Source of the DNA: G963662905 sp963662905 | GTDB lineage: Bacteria; Bacteroidota; Bacteroidia; Bacteroidales; WRLA01 | DNA length: 64,000 nt | Assembly (NCBI GenBank): GCA_963662905.2 | Contig: CAXXFD010000003.1 | Span: 186,001-250,000 of the forward strand | Direction of reading: 5' to 3' | Shown: one piece after another, positions 1-7,716 of the stretch | Position numbering within the stretch: position 1 is the stretch's first letter | Layout of the letters: each line of letters begins with the position of its first letter | Notes under the pieces: generated by a model | Database searches by the model: none | What the model was told of the DNA's origin: nothing | The model's input: the letters and a program-made list of their open reading frames with translations, nothing else | Translations under genes and position numbers: made by a program

Positions 1-91
1 AATTTAATAATTGTATGCATAATAGTATATCTATTACGAATGAAACAATAAGAAAATTAAAAGGAAATGCGGCAAATCAGAAGAAATGCAG

Positions 92-130
92 GCGTTGGAG
101 GAAACCGCAGAGGCTAATATTCCCCAACGC
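92..130 (-). promoter_or_regulatory. Stem-loop in the SAM-riboswitch leader
   Basis: GCGTTGGAGGAA (92-103) pairs with TTCCCCAACGC (120-130), giving an 11-bp stem with one bulge and a 16-nt loop. No T-run follows on either strand, so it is not a classical terminator. It directly abuts the stop codon of the small frame at 130-204. A role in expression of the gene beyond the left edge is possible but not shown. Confidence 0.4.
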
Positions 131-204
131 TAAAGCATACACATGGAATCCCTCAGGAAATCCAGAGTAATATCAAACAGATAATTAGGATCAAAATATT
201 TCAT
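130..204 (-). CDS. Possible 24-residue leader peptide downstream of the SAM riboswitch
   Basis: An ATG 11 nt past the riboswitch P1 helix opens a 24-codon minus-strand frame (starts MKYFDPNYL, ends DSMCML) that stops at 130-132. Its stop coincides with the first base of a long hairpin (92-130). No known family is recognised. Short length and AT-rich setting mean it could be chance. It is listed because it is the only frame between the riboswitch and the left edge, and because its end carries two Met codons next to a hairpin. Confidence 0.25.
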   Translation of the reverse strand: MKYFDPNYLFDITLDFLRDSMCML

Positions 205-214
205 TGTACATCAC

Positions 215-317
215 TTATTTATAATTTCCCTTTCGGGCCAGGTTTTGGCACCTTATCATAGCGACAGGTTGCCAGAGGGTCGGTAAGCCTGGTCTTTCAC
301 CTCTTCTCTATAAATAA
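215..317 (-). ncRNA. SAM-I (S-box family) riboswitch
   Basis: Read on the minus strand, this stretch carries the conserved S-box core: AGAGGTGAAAGACC, then GACCCTCTGGCAACC, a variable P3 arm, then AAGGTGCCAA and CCTG, and a CCCGAAAGGG P4 hairpin. The P1 helix is closed by TTATTTATA (309-317) pairing perfectly with TATAAATAA (215-223), 9 bp over a 103-nt span. This is the form of the SAM riboswitch usual in Bacteroidota. It should control a minus-strand methionine or SAM metabolism gene beyond position 1. The aptamer call is from visible consensus and pairing; the target gene is not in the window. Confidence 0.88.
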
Positions 318-353
318 CAATATCGCGAAATGCGTGTGTTATTGAAGATGTTG

Positions 354-387
354 CAAAAATAAAAAATATTTGAGATATCAGCCACAA
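354..387 (-). promoter_or_regulatory. Promoter of the SAM riboswitch transcript
   Basis: On the minus strand a -33 TTG (385-387) is followed after 23 nt by the -7 box TATTTTTG (354-361), matching the Bacteroidota consensus TTG/TAnnTTTG. The box lies about 37 nt upstream of the riboswitch P1 helix, a fitting position for its transcription start. The transaldolase gene in this window has the same 23-nt spacing. Confidence 0.6.
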
Positions 388-701
388 ATTTTAAAATTTG
401 ATTTACTTCACAAAGGAATCCTCCGGAAAGTCCCATGAAAAACTCCAGAATGAAATCCAAGCGGCTTTCATTTTTCTCCGAAATTTGGAATTTTCCCAAA
501 TAAAGAATGATTCCAGACAAACAATACCCTAATATTTTTGAGTTTTATAGAATATAATACCATACTTCTCAGCAATTAAGCCAAGCCAACATCCCACATT
601 AATAGCACAGAAATATTAAAAGCCCAAATAATCGCCCTGCCCTGCATGGCTCTAGTGCTTTTTTTCCTATATTTAACGCTTAAAATCAAAAAGCACAGCT
701 A

Positions 702-1859
702 ATGAGAATCGGGATCGAAGGACAACGACTGTTTCGCGAAAAGAAACACGGAATGGATATGGTAGCCCTGGAGCTTATCCTCAACCTGCAAAAAATCGAC
801 AAGGAAAACGAGTATTTTATCTATGTGAAACCAGATGTTGATGAATGCCTGCACGATACAAATAATTTCACAATCAGGCAAGTAGAAGGTGGCGCCTACC
901 CTATTTGGGAACAAAAAGCCCTTCCCAAGGCAGCTGCCGCCGACAATCTGGATGTTTTGCACTGTACCAGCAATACCGCGCCCCTGAAAACATCCATGCC
1001 CTTGATGATTACACTGCACGACATCATTTACATGGAGCACAGCATGCTGAAAATCCTCCGCAGCAGCGGCACGGCCTACCAGCGTTTTGGTAATATTTAC
1101 CGCAGATACGTTGTGCCTCGGGTGATGAAAAAAAGCGACATCATCATCACAGTGAGCCATTTTGAAAAAAAGCGCATCGACGAATTTTTTGGAATGAAAG
1201 ATAACCGTCTGCGTGCCGTTTACAATGGCGTTGGCGGACATTTTAAGGAAGTTACCGATCGGGCTGAACTCAAGCGCGTTAAAGAACAATACAAACTCCC
1301 CGACCGGTATTTTTTCTTTCTGGGCAATACTGACCCCAAAAAAAATACTCCGGGCGTATTGAAAGCCTATTCCGATTTCCGAAAACAATCGGGATTGGAC
1401 ATCGAACTGGTAATGCTGGATTTTGATCACGATGAACTGGTAAAAATGACCAAATCGGTGGGCGATGAAGGCCTGATCAACCATATCCATCTCACGGGCT
1501 ATGTCAAGAACACAGATTTACCCGCCATTTACAGTCAATGCGAAGTTTTTCTTTACCCCAGCCTTCGCGAAAGCTTCGGAATCCCTATCCTCGAAGCAAT
1601 GGGCTGTGCGGCACCCGTGATTACATCCAATACGTCGAGCATGCCCGAAGTCTCCGGCGGTGCGGCAATTTTGGTAGATCCTTACAAACCCGAAGAAATT
1701 ACCGACGCTATCCATCAGTTTATGACGGATGATGAAAAACGCAAAAAGCACAAAGCCATGGGACCCGGACAGGCGGCAAAATTCAGCTGGAAGTCAATGG
1801 CAGAGCACGTTTTGGAACTTTATACAGAAATCTATAAAAACCACAGGCATGAAAAATAA
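702..1859 (+). CDS. Glycosyltransferase family 4 (GT-B fold)
   Basis: A 385-residue retaining-type GT-B glycosyltransferase that probably moves a sugar from a nucleotide-sugar donor onto a lipid-linked or growing polysaccharide at the cytoplasmic face of the inner membrane. The N-terminal Rossmann half starts MRIGIEGQRL. The C-terminal half holds the donor-site loop ESFGIPILEAMGC around residues 290-302, including the EX7E pair E290/E298, followed by the usual SSMPEV and GGAAILVDP segments. It is the first gene of an eight-gene plus-strand operon, and its end overlaps the next start by 11 nt. Donor and acceptor cannot be told from sequence. Confidence 0.88.
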   Translation: MRIGIEGQRLFREKKHGMDMVALELILNLQKIDKENEYFIYVKPDVDECLHDTNNFTIRQVEGGAYPIWEQKALPKAAAADNLDVLHCTSNTAPLKTSMPLMITLHDIIYMEHSMLKILRSSGTAYQRFGNIYRRYVVPRVMKKSDIIITVSHFEKKRIDEFFGMKDNRLRAVYNGVGGHFKEVTDRAELKRVKEQYKLPDRYFFFLGNTDPKKNTPGVLKAYSDFRKQSGLDIELVMLDFDHDELVKMTKSVGDEGLINHIHLTGYVKNTDLPAIYSQCEVFLYPSLRESFGIPILEAMGCAAPVITSNTSSMPEVSGGAAILVDPYKPEEITDAIHQFMTDDEKRKKHKAMGPGQAAKFSWKSMAEHVLELYTEIYKNHRHEK

Positions 1860-3045
1860 AGATATAATCGTTGTAGGAATACAGCCCTATGATATCCGCA
1901 TTGGCAGTAACTGCAAAAATATAGCGGATGTGCTGGCTCGTGATAACCGCGTATTGTATGTTAATTTTCCACTCGACCGAAAAAGGAAATTCGTAAAGCG
2001 CAAACGTGAAGACGTGCAATACCGCATCGGGGTCATCAAAGGCAAAAATGAAAAGCTGGTCAAGGTTGGCACCACAATGTGGAACCTCTTTCCCGATTAT
2101 CTCGGCGAACCTTATAATTGGATTCCCATTAAATCGTTGCACCGATGGGCCAATAAAAGGGAAAGCAAACGTTTTGCCGCCTGCATACAGGAAGCAATTG
2201 ATGAACTGGGGTTCAAGGATTTCATCATCATTAACGACAGCCTGATGTTCCTGGGCTATTATCTGAAAGAACTTTTAAACCCAAAAGCATACCTGTACTA
2301 CATTCGTGATAATTTGGTTTCGCAGCCACATTTCAGAAAACACGGCTTGGAAATGGAACCTGAGCTTATTGCAAAAGTTGATGCCGTTGTTTCCAATTCT
2401 GTTTATTTAGCCAACTATGCAAAACCATATAATCCAAATAGTTATATGACGGGCCAAGGCTGCGATGTTACACTTTTCAATGATGACGACGGCACAATGC
2501 CCTTACCCGACGATATCAAAGACATCCCCAAGCCCATAATCGGTTATGTAGGCTGGATGGTGGCCATCAGGCTTGATATTGAGGTAATTGCCCATATGGC
2601 CAAAGCACGCAAAGACTGGAGCATCGTTTTGGTTGGCCCTGAGGATGAAGGTTTTCAAAATTCAGAACTGCACAATATTGATAATGTATATTTCCTGGGA
2701 AGAAAAAAAGGCGACGAGCTACCGAATTATATCAAAGGTTTTGATGTGTGCATTAACCCTCAGCTTGTCAACGACATGACTATAGGAAATTATCCGAGAA
2801 AAATTGATGAATACCTCTCAATGGGAAAACCCACTTTGGCAACACCAACAGAGGCAATGGAATATTTTGCCGAATACACCTATCTGGCTCCTACTAAGGA
2901 AGATTATGTGAAACTGGCTGAAAAAGCATTAGCTGAGGACAGCCCGGAAAAACAAGAAGCACGTAAAGTTTTTGCACGGAGCCATACCTGGGAAAATAAT
3001 GTTAAAAATATCACTGACGTAATCGAAAAAATAATAGCATCATGA
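1849..3045 (+). CDS. Glycosyltransferase, GT-B/GT4-like
   Basis: A 398-residue protein; the start at 1849 (MKNKDIIVVGIQPYD) is preferred over an upstream frame extension because it leaves only an 11-nt overlap with the previous gene and begins at the expected first strand. It resembles GT4-like enzymes of the TuaH type: an N-terminal domain with conserved IIINDSLMFLGYY, then a C-terminal Rossmann half from about residue 230 (IGYVGWM, IVLVGPEDEGF, VYFLGRKKGDELPNYI, DEYLSMGKPTLATPT). It probably adds a sugar in the same surface glycan pathway. Its stop overlaps the sulfotransferase start as ATGA. Confidence 0.8.
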   Translation: MKNKDIIVVGIQPYDIRIGSNCKNIADVLARDNRVLYVNFPLDRKRKFVKRKREDVQYRIGVIKGKNEKLVKVGTTMWNLFPDYLGEPYNWIPIKSLHRWANKRESKRFAACIQEAIDELGFKDFIIINDSLMFLGYYLKELLNPKAYLYYIRDNLVSQPHFRKHGLEMEPELIAKVDAVVSNSVYLANYAKPYNPNSYMTGQGCDVTLFNDDDGTMPLPDDIKDIPKPIIGYVGWMVAIRLDIEVIAHMAKARKDWSIVLVGPEDEGFQNSELHNIDNVYFLGRKKGDELPNYIKGFDVCINPQLVNDMTIGNYPRKIDEYLSMGKPTLATPTEAMEYFAEYTYLAPTKEDYVKLAEKALAEDSPEKQEARKVFARSHTWENNVKNITDVIEKIIAS

Positions 3046-3980
3046 ACGAAACCACACAATTTCCTTACCCCGATTTTATGATTATTGGCGCCGGAAAATC
3101 AGGCACCACTGCATTGGCAAATTACCTGGCAGAACACCCTCAGGTTTTTATGTCAAAAATCAAGGAACCCGACTTTTTTGCATTGGAAGGACAAAGCCGC
3201 GTGCCTCTTGAAGAAGACCCGGAACGCCTGTATCATTACCCTCAGGCTGTTTATACTAAAGAAGATTACATAAAGCTTTTTGAAGAAGCTGAAGAAGGCA
3301 TGAAAACCGGCGAAGCATCAACCATGTACCTGTATAAACCCGGTGCTGCCGACCGTATTAAAAAGTATCGACCCGATGTAAAAATGATTGCGATTTTCCG
3401 CAATCCGGCCGAACGTATTTATTCCCGTTACCTGCATCTTGCACGCGTTGATGAGCTGCTTGATCCTGAACTGGAAAATATGTTCGACAAAAGTACTATT
3501 TGGTGGCGCAGGCACGATTTGGTCTTTGAAGGATTCTTTTATCAGCATTTGAGTAAATTTTATGATATGTTCCCTAAAGAGCAAATCAAGGTATTTCTTT
3601 ATGAAGACCTGCGCAAAGACGATATCGCTGTAATTCAGGAGATTTACCGCTATGTTGGCGTGGACGATACCTATGTGCCCGATACCAGCATACGCTACAA
3701 TCAGGGCGGCTTTGTGAAAAACAAATTTGCTGATTCGCTGATTGGAAACCGTTCTATATTGCGCAAATCGGCACAAAAAATTGCCCCGGCATTGCTTAAT
3801 AAAATGCGCAAAAGCCTTACCATGCAAAAAGCCATTAACGAAATGCGCAAAAAAAACCTCGACAGGCCACCTCTGGACAAGGAACTTAAATCGCGTATTA
3901 TTAATGAGATATACAGAGAAGACATCCTGAAATTCCAGGATTTGATCGGACGGGACCTGTCGCATTGGCTTAATGTGTAG
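3042..3980 (+). CDS. PAPS-dependent sulfotransferase
   Basis: A 312-residue cytosolic sulfotransferase that transfers sulfate from PAPS to a hydroxyl or amine of a carbohydrate acceptor. The 5'-phosphosulfate loop GAGKSGTT is at residues 16-23 (K19), followed by the typical HPQVF and KEPDFF segments. The 3'-phosphate-binding region IFRNPAERIYSRYLH lies near residues 118-132. This is the heparan-type Sulfotransfer domain rather than a sulfatase or ASST. Sitting between glycosyltransferases, it suggests that the glycan made by the operon is sulfated. The by-product pAp could be cleared by the NrnA-like enzyme at 15314-16354. Confidence 0.88.
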   Translation: MNETTQFPYPDFMIIGAGKSGTTALANYLAEHPQVFMSKIKEPDFFALEGQSRVPLEEDPERLYHYPQAVYTKEDYIKLFEEAEEGMKTGEASTMYLYKPGAADRIKKYRPDVKMIAIFRNPAERIYSRYLHLARVDELLDPELENMFDKSTIWWRRHDLVFEGFFYQHLSKFYDMFPKEQIKVFLYEDLRKDDIAVIQEIYRYVGVDDTYVPDTSIRYNQGGFVKNKFADSLIGNRSILRKSAQKIAPALLNKMRKSLTMQKAINEMRKKNLDRPPLDKELKSRIINEIYREDILKFQDLIGRDLSHWLNV

Positions 3981-4013
3981 CACTGATTTACTAACCAAAA
4001 CAACAACCCGATT

Positions 4014-5210
4014 ATGCTAACACTTAAAATAATCTTCTGGCTGTTTTTGTTTATCATTTTCTATGCCTACCTCGGCTACGGAATATTATTGTATCTTCTG
4101 GTGAAGATCAAGGAAACATTCCGTTTGGGACGAAAACCACAAAAAATACCCGATTACGAACCTGAGGTTACGCTTTTTGTAGCAGCCTACAATGAAAAGG
4201 ACTATGTGGACGAAAAGGTCAAAAACGGATTTGAACTGGACTATCCACGTGAAAAGGTGCGTCAGGTTTGGGTTACCGATGGGTCGGATGACGGTACGCC
4301 CGATATCCTGAAAAAATATAAAGATCAGGGTGTTGAAGTGTACCATGAAGATGCCCGGGGCGGAAAAATCGGAGCGATGAACCGTGGGGTAAAATTTGTC
4401 AAAACGCCCATTGTAATCTTCTCTGATGGCAATACAACTTTGGGAAAAGAATCCATCCGCCGTATTGTGGATATGTTTGCCGATCCGAAAGTAGGATGTG
4501 TAAGCGGTGAAAAACGCATCTATCAAAAAGATAAAGATGCCGCAGCCGGGACGGAAGGGATTTATTGGAAATACGAATCAACGCTTAAGAAATGGGATGC
4601 ACGACTGTATTCCGTTGTAGGTGCAGCCGGAGAGCTCTTTGCCGTGCGGCGGGAATTGTTTGAGGAAGTTGAAAAAGACACCCTTCTCGATGATTTCATT
4701 GTGAGCCTGCGCATAGCCAAAAAAGGCTATACCATCCAATACGATCCGGAAGCTTATGCCATTGAAACCGCATCGGCCAATGTGAAAGAAGAACTAAAGC
4801 GCAAAGTACGTATTTCTGCCGGTGGTATTCAATCGATTATCAGGCTGAAAGCACTGCTGAACCCATTCAAATACGGCCTATTAAGCTTTCAGTATATTTC
4901 ACATCGTGTTTTACGCTGGACATTGGCTCCATTAGGACTGTTGCTTATACTGCTCGCCAATGCAGGCATCACGGCAATGGAAGGTTTTTTCAATTTCGAA
5001 AGCATTTATACCTGGCTGTTTTGGGCGCAAATCCTCTTTTATGCAGCAGCTTTAATTGGTTGGGCTCTGGAAAACAGGCAGATAAAAATCAAACTATTGT
5101 TCATTCCTTATTATTTTTTCATTATGAACCTTTCGGTTTATCTGGGACTTAAACGCTATATGAAAAAACAGCAAAGTGTAAACTGGGAACGCGCAAAAAG
5201 GGGGAAATAA
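4014..5210 (+). CDS. Membrane-bound family 2 glycosyltransferase
   Basis: 398 residues with an N-terminal membrane helix (about 5-28), a GT-A catalytic domain and about three C-terminal membrane helices (about 300-380). Visible catalytic motifs are FVAAYNE, WVTDGSDDGT, the metal-binding FSDGN near residue 139, and DDFIVSLRIAKKGY with the acceptor-site aspartates. The topology matches processive GT2 enzymes of the poly-GlcNAc, hyaluronan or cellulose synthase type, although the QxxRW motif is replaced by KRKVR. It may polymerise or add the main-chain sugar of the operon's glycan. It starts 33 nt after the sulfotransferase, and its stop shares one base with the next start. Confidence 0.87.
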   Translation: MLTLKIIFWLFLFIIFYAYLGYGILLYLLVKIKETFRLGRKPQKIPDYEPEVTLFVAAYNEKDYVDEKVKNGFELDYPREKVRQVWVTDGSDDGTPDILKKYKDQGVEVYHEDARGGKIGAMNRGVKFVKTPIVIFSDGNTTLGKESIRRIVDMFADPKVGCVSGEKRIYQKDKDAAAGTEGIYWKYESTLKKWDARLYSVVGAAGELFAVRRELFEEVEKDTLLDDFIVSLRIAKKGYTIQYDPEAYAIETASANVKEELKRKVRISAGGIQSIIRLKALLNPFKYGLLSFQYISHRVLRWTLAPLGLLLILLANAGITAMEGFFNFESIYTWLFWAQILFYAAALIGWALENRQIKIKLLFIPYYFFIMNLSVYLGLKRYMKKQQSVNWERAKRGK

Positions 5211-6877
5211 TGATTACTCATAGAAAATATATTCTGCTGTTCCTGCTACTGCCCTTGAATTTGAATTTATGGGCAAAAAGTTTCCCTGTTTATGCCGGTC
5301 AGGGAGATTATCAAAAAATTGACAGAGCAGATTTTTCGGATATTGCACCCGGCGATACAATTGTTTTTATGTCGGAAGTTTATCCGCAACTTGATATCCG
5401 GAATTTTTTTGGTGATGAGCAGGAACCGATATATTTTCTTTCTAATGGTCAGCTAGTTAGCTTCACAAGCACTTCCTTTTACAACATACGATTTTATGGT
5501 TGCCATTACATTCGTTTCTCGGGACTGAACGATGAACATGATTATGGTTTTAAGGTCTATGGCAGCAGTGGCAATGGAATTTCTGTGGATGGAAAAAGCA
5601 GTGATATCGAAATTGACCATTGCGAAATATATGATGTGGGCATGGCAGGCATTATGGCCAAAACCGATCCTACATGCAATGATTTTTCGGCTACCCGCGA
5701 TAAGTTTTGCATGTACAATATCCGGCTTCACCATAATCATATTTACAGTACCGGAATGGAGGCCGTTTATCTGGGGCCATCGAGTTTTAACGGAATAATT
5801 TTGGAGTGCGACACAAAAGACACCATTGTTTTTCCGCATTTGGTCAAAGGCGCCTGGGTACACAACAACATTTGCGAATATAATGGCCTGGATGGCCTGC
5901 AGGTTTCGAGTGCTGTAGAAAACTGCTTCATTTACAATAATATAGTCCGGTTCGACAGTCGGGAAATGCGCAAAGACCAAATGAGCGGTATTCTTATTGG
6001 CGGAGGTACACAATGCGCTTGCTACAACAACATTATTTCCGATGGATATGGCAGCGGCATTGAAATACATGGAGATGGCGGACGGTTTTACAACAATCTG
6101 ATTATCAGAGCAGGAAAAGATTACAAACCGAACAATCATTCTGTTTCGCCACGACATGGGATTTTTGTGGGCGGAATCCAGTCCAATACGCAATTACTTC
6201 CCTTTTTGATGTACAACAACACCATTGTGGAGCCGAAAACTGATGGAATCCGGTTCAACAGCACGAAATCAGCCGGCGACATCTGTTTTAACAATGCTAT
6301 TGCGCAGCCCGGAGCAATTCATTATTACGATTCATTGGGAATACCTCCAGCACGTGCGTATATCAATTTTACCTTCGAGGGCGTTGAGCTGGATACATTG
6401 AACAACAAATTTGTGGAAATTATTGAAAATGCGGGCTTTATAGACTCTCAAGAGGATGATTTCCAAACGAAATCAGGTTCTGTTTTCATTAATGCCGGAA
6501 CAAATGTTGATGATTTATTGCCAGCCCTGGATTTAGCAGAAAACAACCGGATCGTAGGAACGGCACCCGATTGCGGTGCTTATGAATATCAGGGTGCTTC
6601 CGGTGTTGAGGCAACTCCAAATGAACAAAAAAATCCAATCATTTATCCTAATCCGGCAATGGACAAATTTATTGTAAACCTCCCCGAGGCTTTTCAAGGC
6701 AGATCAGCATCCAGTTTTTATTTATATCGTGCTGATGGAAGCCTGGCCATCTCAACAATAATTTCCAAAGAATCGGACATTATCAATATAAGCAAATTAA
6801 AACAAGGGATTTATTTATATTCAATAGTATCCGGCGATTTTAAAACAAGTGGTAAACTTTCAATTGTACGACTATGA
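5210..6877 (+). CDS. Secreted right-handed beta-helix protein with T9SS sorting domain
   Basis: 555 residues with a signal peptide (about 1-22, ending LWAKS) and a long parallel beta-helix of the pectate-lyase/DUF1565 type made of short repeats rich in Asn, Gly and Ile (e.g. IYNNIVRF, CYNNIISDGYG, MYNNTIVEP, about 90-400). The last 80 residues form a type A T9SS sorting domain with the YPNPAMDKFIV entry strand and KLKQGIYLYSI near the end. It should be exported across the outer membrane and either anchored to A-LPS or released. Beta-helices of this kind bind or cleave polysaccharides, so it could process the glycan made by its neighbours. No catalytic residues are assigned. Confidence 0.85.
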   Translation: MITHRKYILLFLLLPLNLNLWAKSFPVYAGQGDYQKIDRADFSDIAPGDTIVFMSEVYPQLDIRNFFGDEQEPIYFLSNGQLVSFTSTSFYNIRFYGCHYIRFSGLNDEHDYGFKVYGSSGNGISVDGKSSDIEIDHCEIYDVGMAGIMAKTDPTCNDFSATRDKFCMYNIRLHHNHIYSTGMEAVYLGPSSFNGIILECDTKDTIVFPHLVKGAWVHNNICEYNGLDGLQVSSAVENCFIYNNIVRFDSREMRKDQMSGILIGGGTQCACYNNIISDGYGSGIEIHGDGGRFYNNLIIRAGKDYKPNNHSVSPRHGIFVGGIQSNTQLLPFLMYNNTIVEPKTDGIRFNSTKSAGDICFNNAIAQPGAIHYYDSLGIPPARAYINFTFEGVELDTLNNKFVEIIENAGFIDSQEDDFQTKSGSVFINAGTNVDDLLPALDLAENNRIVGTAPDCGAYEYQGASGVEATPNEQKNPIIYPNPAMDKFIVNLPEAFQGRSASSFYLYRADGSLAISTIISKESDIINISKLKQGIYLYSIVSGDFKTSGKLSIVRL

Positions 6878-7716
6878 GTGATGCATTATTCAAATTTATA
6901 AAAGCTATTGTAAAGCCATTGATTCCGTTTCAGTTAGGTGTAAAATTGCGTGGTGGCTGGCAAAAACTCATGGCATGGTTTTACCGTGGAAACAAATATT
7001 ATTGCCCATACTGCAAAAATACTTTTCGCAAAATGCTGCCGGCTGGTGAACGTCCTTCGATTAATATAGAGAAAAAGATTATTGGAGCCGGATTTCGTCA
7101 AAACGTTTTGTGTCCCAGATGTTACAGTACGGACCGTGATCGCCTGATTTGGATATGGTTACAGGAATATACCAATCTGGGCCATGACGAAAAAGTACTG
7201 CTGCATATTGCCCCTGAAGGAAGCATCAGGGCTTATTTAAAAAAAATACAGGGCATTGAATATCATATGGGAGATAAATTTGAAGAAGGTTATGATAAAT
7301 ATTATTATGACCGGGCCGTGGAACAAATGGACATACTTGAATTGCCTTATAATGATGATGTATTTGATCTGATAATTTGTAATCATGTTTTGGAACATAT
7401 TGATAATGACCACAAAGCAATGAGCGAACTCTACCGCGTATTGAAGCCAGGAGGTAAAGCCGTGCTTCAGGTGCCCATATCATGGATTATTGATGAAACT
7501 TATGAAGATGCTTCCAAAACGACGCATAAAGAACGTGAAGATGCTTTTGGCCAATATGACCATGTACGTATATATGGACCTGATTACCCAAAGCGTTTAG
7601 AAAAAGCCGGATTTGAAGTTGAAGTTATTGATCCGAACGAAAAAGACTGGATGATGAATTATGAAGATTATTCTTTAAATCCTGATGAAAAAATATTTAT
7701 AGCGCACAAAAAATGA
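6874..7716 (+). CDS. SAM-dependent class I methyltransferase with N-terminal zinc ribbon
   Basis: 280 residues. The N-terminal part carries two CxxC pairs (CPYCKNTF near residue 47 and CPRCYSTDRDR near residue 89), likely a zinc ribbon. The methyltransferase domain follows: an atypical motif I LLHIAPEGS, the acidic MDILELPYNDDVFD, ICNHVLEHIDND and the LYRVLKPGGKAVLQVP strand typical of Methyltransf_11. It could O-methylate a glycan or lipid-linked intermediate. It overlaps both the beta-helix gene and the kinase gene by 4 nt, which implies translational coupling in the glycan operon. The substrate is unknown. Confidence 0.82.
   Translation: MSDALFKFIKAIVKPLIPFQLGVKLRGGWQKLMAWFYRGNKYYCPYCKNTFRKMLPAGERPSINIEKKIIGAGFRQNVLCPRCYSTDRDRLIWIWLQEYTNLGHDEKVLLHIAPEGSIRAYLKKIQGIEYHMGDKFEEGYDKYYYDRAVEQMDILELPYNDDVFDLIICNHVLEHIDNDHKAMSELYRVLKPGGKAVLQVPISWIIDETYEDASKTTHKEREDAFGQYDHVRIYGPDYPKRLEKAGFEVEVIDPNEKDWMMNYEDYSLNPDEKIFIAHKK

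Larger units (their letters stand above)
1..701. other. Left intergenic region
   Basis: No substantial gene is supported here. It holds the minus-strand SAM-I riboswitch with its promoter and a possible leader peptide, and the leader of the plus-strand operon starting at 702. Just before that start, GTGCTTTTT (655-663) and AAAAAGCAC (688-696) form a 9-bp inverted repeat around a weak -7-like box TATATTTA (668-675). A 70-codon minus-strand frame at 308-520 overlaps the riboswitch promoter and is considered spurious. Confidence 0.6.

Noticed and set aside
308..520. 70-codon minus-strand frame
   Set aside because: It runs through the riboswitch promoter and the riboswitch 5' region; it is AT-rich with no recognisable protein features.
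699..1490. 263-codon antisense frame opposite the first glycosyltransferase
   Set aside because: The plus strand encodes a clear GT4 protein with catalytic motifs; the antisense product has no domain features.
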